64,000 nucleotides of DNA from Tenrec ecaudatus (lineage: Eukaryota; Chordata; Mammalia; Afrosoricida; Tenrecidae), in NCBI RefSeq assembly GCF_050624435.1, contig NC_134538.1:124354937-124418936 (forward strand), given 5' to 3'. Below are positions 24,237 to 37,240 of this stretch, piece by piece (position 1 is the stretch's first letter; every line of letters begins with the position of its first letter). The notes beneath the pieces were generated by a model, which made no database searches, had not been told where the DNA came from, and saw only the letters and a list, made by a program, of their open reading frames with translations. The position numbers and the translations under genes are program-made.

Positions 24237-24526
24237 TTTTTTTTTAATGTACCTTGAGAGAGAAGAATGTCCCTGCCTTAAAATAATTTCTAATTTGTTT
24301 CTCCCTCTCAAACCGGCTGTTTTGTTTTAGGATTTGTTTACAAGCAAGAAGCAGAAATCTGCTTCAGCTAACTTAAGTAAAGAATATATTAGAAGGTGAT
24401 AGGAATATTCGAGAACTTTTTGAAAGGAAATATAAAGGAACCTCACAGGAATGGGCAAAGCACCAGATAGCCACTTTTCTTCATCTTGAGTTCTCTGATT
24501 ACCTGTTATTGGTTAAGGAAAAAACA

Positions 24527-24722
24527 GGAGGCCTGGTGCAGAAGTGGATTAAGCATTGGGCTGCTAAAGAAAGGTTGGCTCAGTCTGAACCCATTAGCTG
24601 TTTCTTGGGAGAAAGATGAGGCAATCTGTTTCTATAAAAATGTATAGCCTTGGAAACCCTAAGCAGCTGTTCTACCTTATCCTTTAGGTTCACTATGAGT
24701 TGGAATCAACTTGGTTTGTTTT
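24527..24722 (+). repeat. AfroSINE, sense, near full length
   Basis: Ggcctggtgcagaagtggattaag to ctatgagttggaatcaacttgg. Confidence 0.85.
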
Positions 24723-24984
24723 GTTAAGGAAATGGTAGCAGAGTACGTATTTGTGGGTGTGTGTATGTGTGTGTAAAATTTCTTTGGATTGGGGAACAAG
24801 AAAACAACTTTAATTTGTCTGTAAAGAGTAGCCTTTTTGGAAAACGCATAGATATTCAAATATAGTTAGGAAGGTATCCACAACTAAATAATTGGTTATC
24901 AAATGGATGACCTAATTTTTAATTTAAAATATAAATACATACATAAGTTGAATGCTGTGTATGCATACTAAAGTTTTTTTGAAA

Positions 24985-25530
24985 TTTCAAACATACAGAT
25001 AAGTTATATGAGTAATACAAAGAATTCTCTTATACTGCTCATTCAGATTCTGTAATTTTTAGCATTTTGCCACATTTATTAAGTTCTGATACATAAAATT
25101 TTGTTCTAAACCATCTGAGAGAAGATTGTATAAAATACACTCCTTATAACCCAGTACTTTAGTATGCATTTCCTAAGAACAAGGATGTTTTCTTACATAA
25201 CCAGAGTAATTATCAAATACAGAAAATTTAGCATTGATGTATTTTTTAATGTATTTTTAAAATGTATTTTATCTAGCGTATAATCCATATTCCAATTTTA
25301 TAACAACCCCTAGCGCCCACCCATAGTAACCAATCCAGGATCATATACTTAGTTTCTCGCGTCTTTTGACAATAATTCCTTAGTGTTTATCTTTCATAAA
25401 TGGTAGTAGACTAATTGTTTATGCAATATCCTTTGATTTGGGTTTGCCCCAGGTTTCTTTATGATTAGATCTAGATAATGTATATTTGGATAGAACATTT
25501 GGTTAAAGTGTTGAATAGTTTCTCCACTAT
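24985..25530 (-). mobile_element. Old L1M fragment, antisense
   Basis: Aaccatctgagagaagattg, then catttcctaagaacaaggatgttttcttacataaccagagtaattatcaa and gatttgggtttgcccc, follow a familiar old mammalian L1 3' region. Highly diverged. Confidence 0.55.
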
Positions 25531-25794
25531 GTTTCTGGTATTTTTCCTTTTGTAGTTATTAAATCATTTGTGTGCAGATACTTTAAGATGGTATAAATAT
25601 TCTTAAACTTAACAGACTTTCCTCGATTGAACATCTCTTTAAGATTCTTGCCTGAAAAAGTTATAACTATACCGGTTGCAAACATAGTAAATTTTTACAG
25701 TGGTTGTTTCTAGGTACTTAAGGTTGTGAGAATTTTAATTTCTTGCTGTTCTTTGATTTTTCTGTAATGCAAATTAGTTGCTTCTATCGTCACA

Positions 25795-26415
25795 ACAAAT
25801 GGAAACTTTTTATTGTGAAAATATGCATAAAAACATATCCCAACACTTTCTACACATGCCATTCATTGACATTGATTACATTTTTCTAGTTTTACAATAT
25901 TCTCAATATCCTTTTCCAAATCATTCCACCATCATTAACACAAACTCAGCGCTCCCTTAGCAAAAGCTCCTCCTTTCCTTTTCACTAATAGTAATCTTTA
26001 ATGATCTTTGATTTCTATATATTTGCTTACTTCACCAAAAATAAGGTCACATAGTATTTGGATTTTTCATTCAACATAATGTTTTCAAGGTACATCCATA
26101 TAATGGCCTATATAAAAACTCATCTACCTTTAAGGTTGAGAGACCATGCACGGCACAGTGAAACACTTTCTGGTTCTGCACCACCCTCACAATCACTGTA
26201 TGTTTGAGTCCATTGTTGTAGCCACTGGGTATCCATCTCCTTTGACAATCTTCCTCTTTTCTACTTCATCTTGTGGCTAACTTAAAAAATGCTGCAATAA
26301 ATATTGGTGTACAGGTTTCAGTTTGTGCTTATACCATTACATCTTATGGTTATATATCTAGATTGGGATTGCTGAGTCATACAGTGGATGAGGGTTCTAG
26401 TATTTCTTCAACCTT
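25795..26415 (-). mobile_element. Old L1M-like fragment, antisense
   Basis: Attcaacataatgttttcaaggtacatccata, then tgctgcaataaatattggtgtacagg and gattgggattgctgagtcatac, are the antisense of old L1 3' sequence. Confidence 0.55.
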
Positions 26416-26938
26416 AAATGAAAAATTTTAAGGGAGAAAAACTGTAGATAGATTTTATTTGTATTTCTGTACAGTTTCCTACACAAATAGGACTTGGGGT
26501 GTTTCTTGGATCCTGGTCTAATTTGAAATCCATGAAACAGAAATTATGGACTTAGATCATTACATTTATTTTTACAATGTGGTTCCAATTTCTCACTTAG
26601 GTTTTTAGAATTATTACTGAGTCTTGATTTACATCTGTATTTAGGATTATGGTTTTCTGCTAATACTAACACTGATTTCTAAGGCAAAGATGAAAATCTA
26701 TTTTAATATCAGTGAGTCACCCCTCTCCATTTAAAAAAAAAAGTCCTCCAAGAAATTTTAAGTAAATGATTTTGGGGGAAATTGGGACTCTTTTTACATA
26801 CATGTAAATTAATACTTTTTCCCCCTCTTTAAAAAATCATACTATTGGGGACTTGTAAATACTTTTTTTTAAAGGGTTGGTGAGGTATTACATGTAATCC
26901 GGCAAAGTTCTAGTTATATGTAACTCATAACAAAGCAA

Positions 26939-27180
26939 TAGACAACAGAAAAGTGGGTGAAGGGAGATATCGGTCAGTGCAAGACATGAAAAAAAAATTT
27001 ATAAGTTATCAAGAGTTTGTGGGAGAGGGAGAGGAAAAAATGAGCTGATACCAAGGGCTCAAGTTGAAAGAAAATGTTTTGAAAATGATGGCAACAAAGG
27101 TTCAAATGTGCTTGACACAATGTATATATGTATTATGATAAGAGCTGTATGAGCCCCCCATAAAATTGATTTTTTTAAAA
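26939..27180 (+). mobile_element. L1-type LINE 3' end, sense, short
   Basis: Same family. About 240 bp, from gacaacagaaaagtgggtgaagg to cccataaaattgattttttt. Lies in the long KMT2E intron. Confidence 0.75.
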
Positions 27181-27354
27181 GGCTTATAGCTAGAGGGTTT
27201 TCTATCAGATCAGAGTATCTACCCTAGTATGCACATGTAAAGTAGGACACTATTGACAGAAGAGAATCACTTAAGACTCTGGAGTTAAAGCTATTTAAAT
27301 CAAACATTTCGCATTGTGATCGAGGGACACTTGTATCAACTATATGAAGTATTC

Positions 27355-27435
27355 TTAAAATGAACCTTCTTGGGCCCCATCCCAGACCTGTGGAGTCCTG
27401 TCTTTGGAGGGAGCCTTAAGATTGCATTTTATTAC
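27355..27435. mobile_element. MER5-like hAT-Charlie fragment
   Basis: The ttcttgggccccatcccagacctgtggagtc segment resembles the core of MER5-type elements. Neither terminus is preserved. Confidence 0.4.
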
Positions 27436-27981
27436 TGTCCCAGCTAATTTTTACACTGTTCCAGTTGTTCCTTTTTATTTTACAAGGAGATTGAACCCTA
27501 GATAGATTTAAAAAACTTTCTCAACGTCCTATAGTTAGGTTAATTGATTAGGGACTAAAAATTAGGTGTTTGTACTTAATACTTTTCTAGGATGCCTTGC
27601 TGATTTTCCTCTTGGGAAACCAAATGTCTGGTTTTGGAATCTGAATGAGGGAAAATTGATCTTTGAGCAATGGCAGACTCTTCATATGCATTTCCACATC
27701 CCAATTCAAGATGATTTTTTTTTGTTTCTAAAACTCATGCATTATTTGCATAAAGATCTTGGATTGGAACTATAGCAATATAGACTGAGTAAAGTTTGTG
27801 GTGACCTTTGAATGCCAAGATTAAAGTATGGACTTTATGGTAGAGCTACTAAAAAGTTTGCTTTGGTTATTAACATGATAGAAATGCTTCTTTCCTTCCC
27901 CACTTTTAATTATTTTAAATTGTAAATTAGAAGGTTTACACTAGATCATCAACTCTTTCTTAATGTTTGGTTTGTGATAGA

Positions 27982-28172
27982 CCCATAAACAAACTCACTG
28001 CCATCTAGTCGATCCTGACTCATAATGACCCTATAGGACAGTGTAGAGCTGTCTCTAGGTTTCTGATACGGTAACTCTTTATGGGAGTAGAAAGCCTCAT
28101 CTCCTATTGAGTGGTTTCAAAATGCTGACCTTGTGGGTAGCAGCCCAATCAATAAAACACAAACTGTTGGTC
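27982..28172 (-). repeat. AfroSINE, antisense, near full length
   Basis: Cactgccatctagtcgatcctgactcataatgaccctatagg to ctgaccttgtgggtagcagccc. Confidence 0.85.
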
Positions 28173-28403
28173 CCTAATGTATGTATGTAAATCTAGATAT
28201 ATTTTTTAATCTGAACTTGGATGAATTGTATTATATTCTGCCACTTTCTTTCATCTCTTAGTGTGAAAACCTAAAGATGCTATTTTATAATCTGTTTCTG
28301 GTTAGCTCAGTGGGGTTTACAGGACCCAACTGATAAACATTTTTCTTTTTTTCTTGTAAGCTGTGGTTTTATTACCCTAATCTTGGGCAGATTGTGCTTA
28401 TTA

Positions 28404-28440
28404 TTTTTTTTTAATAAATCATTTTATTGGAAGCTCAGAC
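28404..28440 (-). mobile_element. LINE tail scrap, antisense
   Basis: Only tttttttaataaatcattttattggaagctc is recognisable, the reverse complement of the family's last bases. Confidence 0.45.
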
Positions 28441-28854
28441 AGCTGATAAACAGATTTTTAATGCTTCTGGAATACAGTGATGACTTTTCAAGACCCAGTC
28501 TTGACCTTTAAAGGTTATCTTGTGAGATTTAAATTATACTCTTCTTAAGAACCTCTCTAATAACTCTGATAATACTGTGATCTAGATTCATTGTGAACAC
28601 ATGGTGGGAGCAATGGATTTTGGTTTGCTGATCTGGCATATCTTTTTTCACAGGAAGAAGCTAATTGTTATGTTGACCTTTATCATTGGGAGTAGTTTGT
28701 GTGTTCTTTTAGCCTGGAACTGGTGTTTTATAACCTTGTTGTACGTTAGCTATTTAGCTATATTATTTAGTGTGTATTAACTGTACATTTGCCTATTAAC
28801 TACTTGTAGTTAAAAAGAGATTCTGCTGGTATAGGCAAAAATACCACTTCTTGT

Positions 28855-28920
28855 TATCTACTATTGAGTTGACTTTGATTCATAGCAACCCCAAGGAGTG
28901 TAAAATTGATGTCTTTTGCT
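28855..28920 (-). repeat. AfroSINE tail fragment, antisense
   Basis: Attgagttgactttgattcatagcaacccc. Confidence 0.65.
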
Positions 28921-29309
28921 GCCAAAAGGAAACAGTTCATTAAGGATTCTGGAAAACATATTTCTAGCTTACTCTCCAACTTCATGAATAATTTTTTTGC
29001 CCTTCCATGTCCATTTTTTTAAATAGTTGATACCCTCAAATACATATACACACATATACAAAAGCATACATGCTTGGAAAAATCTTTCCAATAAAGTTTG
29101 TAAGTGGGAGTGGGTATAGCCTGTCTCTTACCAAATGTACTGGTCCTTTATAGAACTCATTGTCTTACTCAACCGCATTCTTGGTATTTCATTTCTCTTA
29201 CCATTTTTGCTGTATTATAGTTTCTCAGTGGTCGTATGCCTTGTTCGAGACAAGCTACTCTAAAAGCCCATCTTGACCAGGACATAAGTATTTTTCCTAA
29301 TAAAGACTG

Positions 29310-30095
29310 TTAAGTCCATAATTCATTTATTTTTATTGTGGTAAAATATGTAACAAAGCACTTGCTATATTAACCACTTGTAAGTGTGCAATTGAGTGAC
29401 ACTAACCACATTCACTGTGTAGTGCAAACATCACCACTATCCATTGCCTAATGCTTTTCATTACCTCAAACAGAAACCCAGTACCCCGTAAGCAAGCAAT
29501 ATGACCTCGTTTCCCCTCACCTTCTCATTCTTGGTGACCACTAATAAACGTTTGTTTCTATTCCTTCTGTTTATTCTAGCTATTTCATAAACATGGAATT
29601 ATGCAATACATATCTGTCCTTTGGTTTCTTATTTATTTCACTCAGCATAATGTTTTCAATGTTCATCTACATTATAGCATATATCAGAGCTTTATTTCTC
29701 TTTATGGCTAAGTAATATTCTATTGAGCCCTGGTGGAACAGTGGTTAAGAACTCAGCTACAAACTTAAAGGTTGACTATTCAAGCCTGCCATCTGTACTG
29801 TGGAAGAAAGATGTGGCATTCTGCTTCTGTAAAGATTTACAGTCATGAAAACCCTCTAGAGACATTTTTTGCTCTCAGTAGCAATGGGGTTTGGGGTATA
29901 AATATATACCACATTTTGTTTACTCTGCTTTTAATTATTTTTTATATATGCCTAGCAGTACAATTGCTGGGACAGGTGGGCAATTCCACATTTACTTTCT
30001 AAGGAGATGCCAAAATGTTTTCCATAGCATCTGCACCAATTTCTACATGTTTTCACAAACACCTCACCCCCGCCCTTTTTTCCCCCTGATAAAAG
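29310..30095 (-). mobile_element. Old L1M fragment, antisense, split by an AfroSINE
   Basis: The left part has attattaaccacttgtaagtgtgcaattgagtg to tatttcactcagcataatgttttcaatgttcatc. The right part resumes at tataaatataccacattttgtttac after the SINE at 29725-29890. Confidence 0.7.
29725..29890 (+). repeat. AfroSINE, sense, inside an old L1
   Basis: Gagccctggtggaacagtggttaagaactcagc to agtagcaatggggttt; splits the L1 at 29310-30095. Confidence 0.85.
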
Positions 30096-30758
30096 CCATT
30101 AAACTGTGTGTAAAATAAATGGTAGTCAGTTCATTTTTGAGGTTAAGTACATTATTCTTTTTCTCCAAGCTTCATCTTTCTAATTGTAACAGTGGTTTTT
30201 GTGTGTTTGTTTTCTATTTATGTTAATATGTAAGGAAAAAGAAATGTCTTTGAATATTCTTAATTTTGGAATTAGCATGGGAAAATGCTAAAGAAGTATA
30301 TTATTTTAACATAGAAAGTATTTACATTTAGTTTTTCTTTTTAAAATTCATTTTGGCCCCTTGATCATTTTAGGGCTTATTGAATACTTGGCAATTAAGT
30401 TACTCTTACATATTGGTTACCCTTTGCCTTTAGGATTTAAAGTAAATATTTTCAATCCATGTGAGATCTTAACATCAGGAAAAGTGATGGAGCTTTGCTT
30501 TATTTTCCTTTTGACTATTTGAGTCAATAGTGTAGTAATTGGAGTTGGTTATTATTGAATTGAATAATAGAATCTTCATATCTTCTATGAGGCAAGAGCA
30601 CTAACATTAGTAGTGTGTTTTTCAGTTTACCATGCATTGCAACATCTATAAAGACTTGTTTACCAGGGCCATTATAGCTAAAGAATGACTGATTAAGAAT
30701 TTGAATTCAAGATTTTGACTTTAAAATATATATTTTTAAAAGCTTCCTATGTAAGATA

Positions 30759-30965
30759 AAAACCAAACCATACTCACTGTCATTGAATTGATTCCAACTC
30801 ATAGCAACCTCTTGGGGCAGAATAAAACAACCCTCTTGGATTTCCTAAATTGTAGATTTTTATAGTAGCAGAAAGTCTCTCTTCTTCAGAGGTGGCAGGT
30901 GGTTTTGAATTGCTGACTTTTTGGTTAGAAGCCTAACATGTAACCGACCATGCCACTAGATCTCT
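30759..30965 (-). repeat. AfroSINE, antisense, near full length
   Basis: Cactgtcattgaattgattccaactcatagcaacc to ccgaccatgccactagatctc. Confidence 0.85.
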
Positions 30966-31171
30966 TGATGTAAGATAAACCATTTTTTAAATATTCTGAT
31001 TTCTAATAGCTTTCCACTGATCCTTACAGAGGATTAGTTTTTGGCAACATAATGAGAATGCACTAATTATTAACACAGGCTGTTACTCAGGAAAACCACT
31101 CTAAGGTATCATTGATTATATTTGATTGCTGCAGATCATTCCAGCTTGATTCTATTGACTGCTCATTCCCT

Positions 31172-31374
31172 AACAAAACTCAAACCCAATGCTGTCAAGT
31201 CAATGAAAACACATATGGACTCCATATGTGCAAAGTAGTACTAACCTATAAGGACTTTAAAGTAATTTTAATGGGAATAGACACCCAAATCTTCTGCAGA
31301 ACAGCTAATGGGTAGACACCATTCACCTTTTGGTTAGCAGTTGAGCATTTAATCACTGTGCCACTAGAGCTCCT
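31172..31374 (-). repeat. AfroSINE, antisense, near full length
   Basis: Aacccaatgctgtcaagtcaatg to ttggttagcagttgagcatttaatcactgtgccactagagctcc. Confidence 0.85.
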
Positions 31375-32144
31375 GCTAATTCCCCAGCACCCGTTATTCA
31401 GGACATAGTATGTGCTCAACAAGCACGTTGAATGAATTTGAATTGATTTTATTATCTTTTGGAATAAAATAGTTGCCACAGTGTGGAGGAACATGTCCTA
31501 TAGATGGCTGGAAATAGAAAAGCAAATAGGAAATAATAGTTACATTTAAGATTGATGGAAGTTAAGTCTAAGAAGAGGGAAGACTGAGTCTTCCTAAACA
31601 ATCAGTTTAGGGTAATAAGGGAATGAGAAGCAATTAAACAAGTAAGCATTGTAGAATGAAATCAACCACTAAAATTCTTTATTGGTTTTTTTTAAATATT
31701 TGAAAGTTAGAGATCATAAATGCATTGAGAAAGCAAAAGTATGTTTTAATCAAGAATAATGTAGATCATATCTTAGGAGCTGCGCCAAACGTAGGCTTTG
31801 AGATATTATTTTTAAATACAATTCTTGCTTTTAGGGTGAAGTGGATGAATTTAGTTTTAGAAGGAAAAGCGGGGCAAAAAACTACCAGCTGTTTGAAAAT
31901 TATGTTTGTCAAAATGTCACACACAACATTTAAATCAAAAGATATTGCTGTTAATATATGCATGAGTTTATTCCAAACAAAATATGATCGGTGTATGGCT
32001 ACATATAAATCATCTCAGTGTTACAATTGGCATAGTCTCTTTAGGGTGACTTCAAGAAAAAGATCCAATCAAAACAATGGCTTCCAAGGGGATCTGTTGG
32101 GCCAGTTAGATTCAAGGCTTAGAGACCAGCTCAGAAGGTTATGG

Positions 32145-32148
<4 letters not shown>

Positions 32149-32180
<32 letters not shown>
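32149..32180 (+). repeat. (GT)n microsatellite
   Basis: About 16 uninterrupted GT units. Confidence 0.95.
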
Positions 32181-32182
<2 letters not shown>

Positions 32183-33129
32183 TGTATTTTTAGCAGAAGG
32201 GGCTGGGGGAACCCCAAAGGGAGATCTTGATAGATTTTTCTCAGAAGAAGCAGGATACCATTTATTTTTGGAAAGTACTAAGAAAATGGAAAACTACATG
32301 GTGAAAGAAAAATAACCTAGGAAAGTTGCACTGAGGTTTTTTTTTTTTCATCATGACAACCTACTCATTCTTAAACAATTGAGAATTTCATATGGAAACC
32401 TTATCTCATATACTCTACAGCACTGATCTTGCCTTTTTTGACTTTTTTCTCCTCCAAATCAACACTTAAATATCATTTAGTCCCTTGGGAATGCCTACAC
32501 TGCCATTTTTTGACAGGTGTGAATCGAAGAGCACAGAATTCTTCAGAGAAGGATTAGAGATATGGAAACACTACCCTTAGAAGTAATAAGCTTAAGTGGA
32601 GGGTATGTTGAGAAATAATAATTTGACATTTGGATAGTTTTGTTTAATAAAGTTTTCTATGACTTTTTTTTCATCGCAGTAGGTAGTAAATTCCTTGGGA
32701 GGTTAGGAAAGGAAGAGATTAATGTGGAACAGGTTTATAGCAAGAATGGTCTTTTGAGATAACTTTTTTTTAAAGTTTTGTTTTTAAGCAGGAAGTTCTC
32801 CAATGGTTGATCTACTAGAGATCTCAAAGTCGGTTTTGTGACAGATGTTTAAGTTGGGAAGGTTTCAAGGAAGCAGTGTTGGGTAAATGATCATTGAAAT
32901 TTTAAGAGGAGTTTTACTTGGTGAAAGATATAAAAGGGAAGCAAAATGACTTTTAAAAAATTGAAAAGAATGATGAGTATGTTAATATTGAGAAGAATAT
33001 TAAGATAATTTACATATTGAAATAATTAGTATGGAACATGGTTACATGAAATATGTCACAGTTAAAGTAACTGTTAACTATGCTATATTTTTAAGTAGAG
33101 AAAAGTCATAAAATTAACATCTCAAAGTA

Positions 33130-33186
33130 TATGAGATCTTCAAAAAGTTAATGGAACATAGAATGAAAAGATACTGGAATGGCTTT
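33130..33186. mobile_element. Palindromic MITE-like element, copy B (partial)
   Basis: Tatgagatcttcaaaaagttaatggaacatagaatgaaaagatactgg; the right end is lost. Confidence 0.4.
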
Positions 33187-33496
33187 TTTTCTTCCCATGT
33201 TCACATTGTCTCTTGGCCTAAGTTCTGTTTAGGAAGAAAAACTACTTTAAAAAATCATTCCGGTTTCTAAGATCTCAGATAAAATATAGATGATAGGACT
33301 AGGGGAAAAATCAATCTTATTAATTAGATTGGGGTACACATTGTTTTGGGAGAAGAGAATGACTTAATTTCTGTTGTGTGAAAAAAAAAGGATTCAGAAT
33401 ATAGTTAGAGGACAATTTAGTTAACCTTGTAAAATGAGGATTGTGTTTTACTTGAGATTAAGGATGAAAGCATAAAATGTTGTCTACTGCCCTTAG

Positions 33497-33896
33497 TTTA
33501 AGGAGGGCTGGTGGTGTAGTGGGTTTTTCTTTGGGCAGTTAACCACAAAGTCAGCCGTTCAAACCTACCAGTGGCTCTGAGGGAGAAGGATGAGCCTTTC
33601 TGCTCTCCTAAATAGTTAATAGCCTCACAGACCTTCCAAGTGGTTCTCAACCTTTATAATGCTGCAACCCATTAATACAGTTCATGTTGTGGTGACCCCC
33701 CTCAACCATAAAATTACTTTCGTCGCTACTTCATAACTGTCATTTTGCTACTATTATGAATCGGGTGACCCCTGTGAAAAGTTCGTTCTACCCCCAAAAG
33801 GTGTCATGACTCACAGGGTGAGAGCCACTGTTTCTAGACCAGTTCTTCACTCCCCTATTGAGTCCCTATGAGTTGGAATTGATTTGATGACAGTGG
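33497..33896 (+). repeat. AfroSINE, sense, split by SPIN copy 2
   Basis: The left part runs gggctggtggtgtagtgggtt to atagcctcacagacc. The right part is agttcttcac to tatgagttggaattgatttgatgacagtggg. Confidence 0.85.
33637..33840 (+). mobile_element. SPIN-type non-autonomous hAT transposon, copy 2, inside an AfroSINE
   Basis: The left end is agtggttctcaacc and the right end gggtgagagccactg. The interior (ataaaattactttcgtcgctacttcataactgtc) is nearly the same as in copy 1. AfroSINE head sequence lies to the left (33497-33636) and AfroSINE tail to the right (33849-33896), so it landed in an existing SINE. Confidence 0.85.
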
Positions 33897-34182
33897 GTAT
33901 TGTACTGGTCCTTAACTGCTAGAATACTTATTTAAAGATTTAAAAAGTCTTATGTATGTTGAATGAATAATGGGTAAACTGTTCACAGAGTTGGGGCACA
34001 GTGGTTAATTTTTTTTTCTAATATTTTAATTAAAACAGATTTTAATGTATTCTTTGGAAAGTTCACTACTCTTTGGAAACTGTTCATTTCTATGTTTTGG
34101 ATAAGTAGAATTTACAGGTGAAAATTTTTGCCAGTAATTAAAATTTTTTTTATTACAAATATAAAATCACTTTTGAAAAAAA

Positions 34183-36285
34183 TCATTTTATTGGGGGCTC
34201 ATACAACTCATCCCAGTCTATGCATACATCAATTGTGTAAAGCACATTTGTACATTCGCTGCCCTCAACACTCTCAAAACATTTGCTCTTCACTTAAGCC
34301 CTTGCTATCAGCTCATTTATTCCTTTACCCACTACCCCCTCCTTCATGAACCCTTGATAATTTATAAATTATTAATTATTTTGTCATATCTTACACTGTC
34401 CAATGTCTCCATTCACCCACTTTTCTGTTGTCCATCCCCTATGGAGGAGGTTATATGTAGATTCTTGCAATCAGTTTCCCCTTTCTACCCTACCTTCACT
34501 CCACCCTCCCAGGATTGCCACTCTTGGCACTGGTCCCTAAGGGATCATCTGTCCTGGATTCCCTGTGTTCCCAGTTCCTATCTGTACAGTGTACATCCTC
34601 TGGTGTAGCCAGATTCATAAAGCAGAATTGGGATCATGGGGGGGGGGGAGCATTTAGGAACTAGAGGAAGGTTGTATGTTTCATTGTTGCTACTCTGCCC
34701 CTGAACCCTTCTGTAAGGGAATGTCCAGTTGCCTACAGAAGGGTCTTGGGTCCCCAATCGGCACTCCCCCTCATACAGTGATTTGATTTTTTGTTCTGTG
34801 ATCACACAGGCTGGTGTGCTTCTTCCATGTAGGCTTTGTTACTTCTGAGCTTGATGGCCGCTTGTTTACCTTCAAGCCTTTAAGACCCCAGACACTATAT
34901 CTCTCTCGATAGCCGGGCACCATCAGCTTTCCTCACCACATTTGCTTATGCACCCATTTGTATAGCGATTATGTCAGGAAAGTGAGTATCATGGAATGCC
35001 AGTTTAATGGAACAAAGTGTTCTTGCATTGAGGGAGTACTTGAGTGGAGGCCCAAAGTCCATCTGTACCTTAATACTAAATCTATAAGTATATGCACATC
35101 CATCTATTGCCCCATCCTCATATATAAATATATTTACATATGTATATGCCTGTATTTAGAACTCTATAAATGCCCTTTGCCTCCTAGCTCTTTCCTCTAT
35201 TTCCTTTGACTTTCCTCTTGTCCCACTATCATGCTCAGCCTTAATTTGGGTGTCAGTAATTCCTCTTGGTTACATTGTCCTTGATCAAGCCCTACCAGGC
35301 CTCCTATACCCTCCTCACCATCGATTTGGATCACTTGTTGTTCCCTTGTCACTGGGTTTGTTTACACCAGTTCCTTTCCCCCTACCTCCCCCTCTCCCAT
35401 GTCCCCCTTGGAACAGTCAGTCCCATTATTTTTTCCTCCAGATTGTTCATCCAGTTGATCTTTTTTAGACAGACCTGTGGAGATAGTAACATGCACAAAA
35501 ACAAGACAGAGCAAAACCAAGCCACAAAAGAAACCAAAACAACAGAAAATCAATGACACAAAAAACCCAAGAACACCAAAAAGAAAAGCCTGTCATTAGT
35601 TCAAGGACTGTTTGTTGGCCTTTAGGAGTGTTTTCCGGTCGAGTCTGATGGGGTGGCCAAGCCTTGGCCTCAAAGTCTATTTTTGGTGTTCCCTGGGGAC
35701 TTCGTTGCTTGGTTTCCCTTGCTATTCTGTTGCATACTTTAGTGTTTTGTCTCAATATGGTGGGATCAGAAGGGGACAATTCCCATGCTGGGTCTCCATT
35801 GTTGTCCCCTGTAGGGCTATGGGTCAGTGAGGGATGTCATGTTTCATAGTGGGGCCGGCCATATGGTCTTCTCTGTGGATTGGCTGCTCTTAGTGGGGAT
35901 ATCGTCCTCAAGACTTGATGGGCCAGCATATGCTCCACTCTCTCTTCCTCCCCCTTCATTTGTGCCCATGTTCTCTGATCAAACATGTCTCTCTCCCTGA
36001 GCTGCAGCTTCAGTGCTGTCCTATGAAGTAAATTCTTCTGGGGGGAGGTTTGCCAGTGATTTTCACACTCTTCTTCAGAAACCCTTAGGCTTTCCCCATA
36101 ACTGTTAGGTGAAGGATGCGTAGGGAGGTACATTCCCCCTACCATACTCTCTAACCACAGACATAGCAAGTGTAAGGTGCAAGATGCCTGTTCTACCCAC
36201 TGGCAGACATCACTAATCAGTTGTGGCATTCTCCCATTACATCTGGCTGTAGCTTCCTTAACAGCACTACAAGTTGACATTAGTT
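34183..36285 (-). mobile_element. Longest L1-type LINE copy (about 2.1 kb), antisense
   Basis: The tail is at the left (aatcattttattgggggctcatac), and the element reads leftwards through all landmarks shared with the other copies. It then extends further upstream than any other, into a - strand reading frame of 147 codons at 35837-36280. Near-matching flanks (aatcacttttgaaaa and aatcactggaaaa) may be a diverged target duplication. I see no reverse-transcriptase or endonuclease motif. Confidence 0.7.
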
Positions 36286-36691
36286 AGCAATCACTGGAAA
36301 AGCATAGGAGATTAAAACTACTTTTCTTCTTAGAGCCATGATAAATGTCTAAATTTCTGTGTAAGATTTCATTAAAAAATCTGCCTAAGATTTTTAAAAG
36401 TATGGGAGGCTACAATTAAATTTTTAAAAAATGATCCAATTGTAAGCTCACATGCAGTTTAAGAAATAATGCAGAGTGCCTATGGATTTTTCTGTCCCTC
36501 ATGTGGTAACATTTTGCAACACTGTAGTACAAAATATCACAATTCTACTGATATTTACATTTCTCCAGCTTTGTTTATACTCATTTATGTGTGTCTAGTT
36601 CTATGCAGCTTTATCATATGTATAGGCTCCTTTATCTACCACCTCAACCAAGCTACAAAATGAGAATTTTTACCCATTATATCACATTTAA

Positions 36692-36857
36692 GCAGTTCTG
36701 CTTCTGTGGGCACTGGGCTGCTGACCACAAAGTTGATAGTTCAAACCCACCAGTTGTACATTGGGGAAAAGGTTAGGCTGTTTGCTCCTGTAAAGATTTA
36801 CAGCATGAGAAGTGCTACTAGATTGTTATTATTTAGAATTGACTAGATGGCAGTGAG
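36692..36857 (+). repeat. AfroSINE, sense
   Basis: Gggcactgggctgctgaccacaaagttgatagttcaaacccaccag to gaattgactagatggcagtgag. Confidence 0.8.
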
Positions 36858-37044
36858 TATATCAAATTTATATTGTGTGTGGAATTTATTTGATTCAGTA
36901 AATTTATACATGTATTTTAATAGTTTTAAAAACTTTTAAAGATAGCTCTTGTTGATACTTAACTACACTCTCTCATCAAAATCTTGTTTGTGTTTAAATT
37001 TTATAAAATAGATTTAAGAGTCCACAATCAAAGTCATATCCAAA

Positions 37045-37240
37045 CCCACTGCCATTGAGTTAATGCTGATGCATAGCAACCCTTATATTATAGAATATAG
37101 AATAATCCCCACCCCCCTTTTTTTTGGTTGAAACCTTTACAGAAACAGATTGTCAAGAATTTTCTATGTGTTCATATCAACATTTAGGGTGGTAGTCCAC
37201 ATGCCAACTATGATAGTCATTAACCTTTCAGGGTCCTGGT
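37045..37240 (-). repeat. AfroSINE, antisense
   Basis: Aacccactgccattgagttaatgctgatgcatagcaaccc to aacctttcagggtcctgg. Confidence 0.8.

Noticed and set aside
34128..35830. Several frames of 60-107 codons on both strands
   Set aside because: All lie within the antisense L1-type LINE copy and recur in its relatives at 45, 48, 52 and 59 kb.
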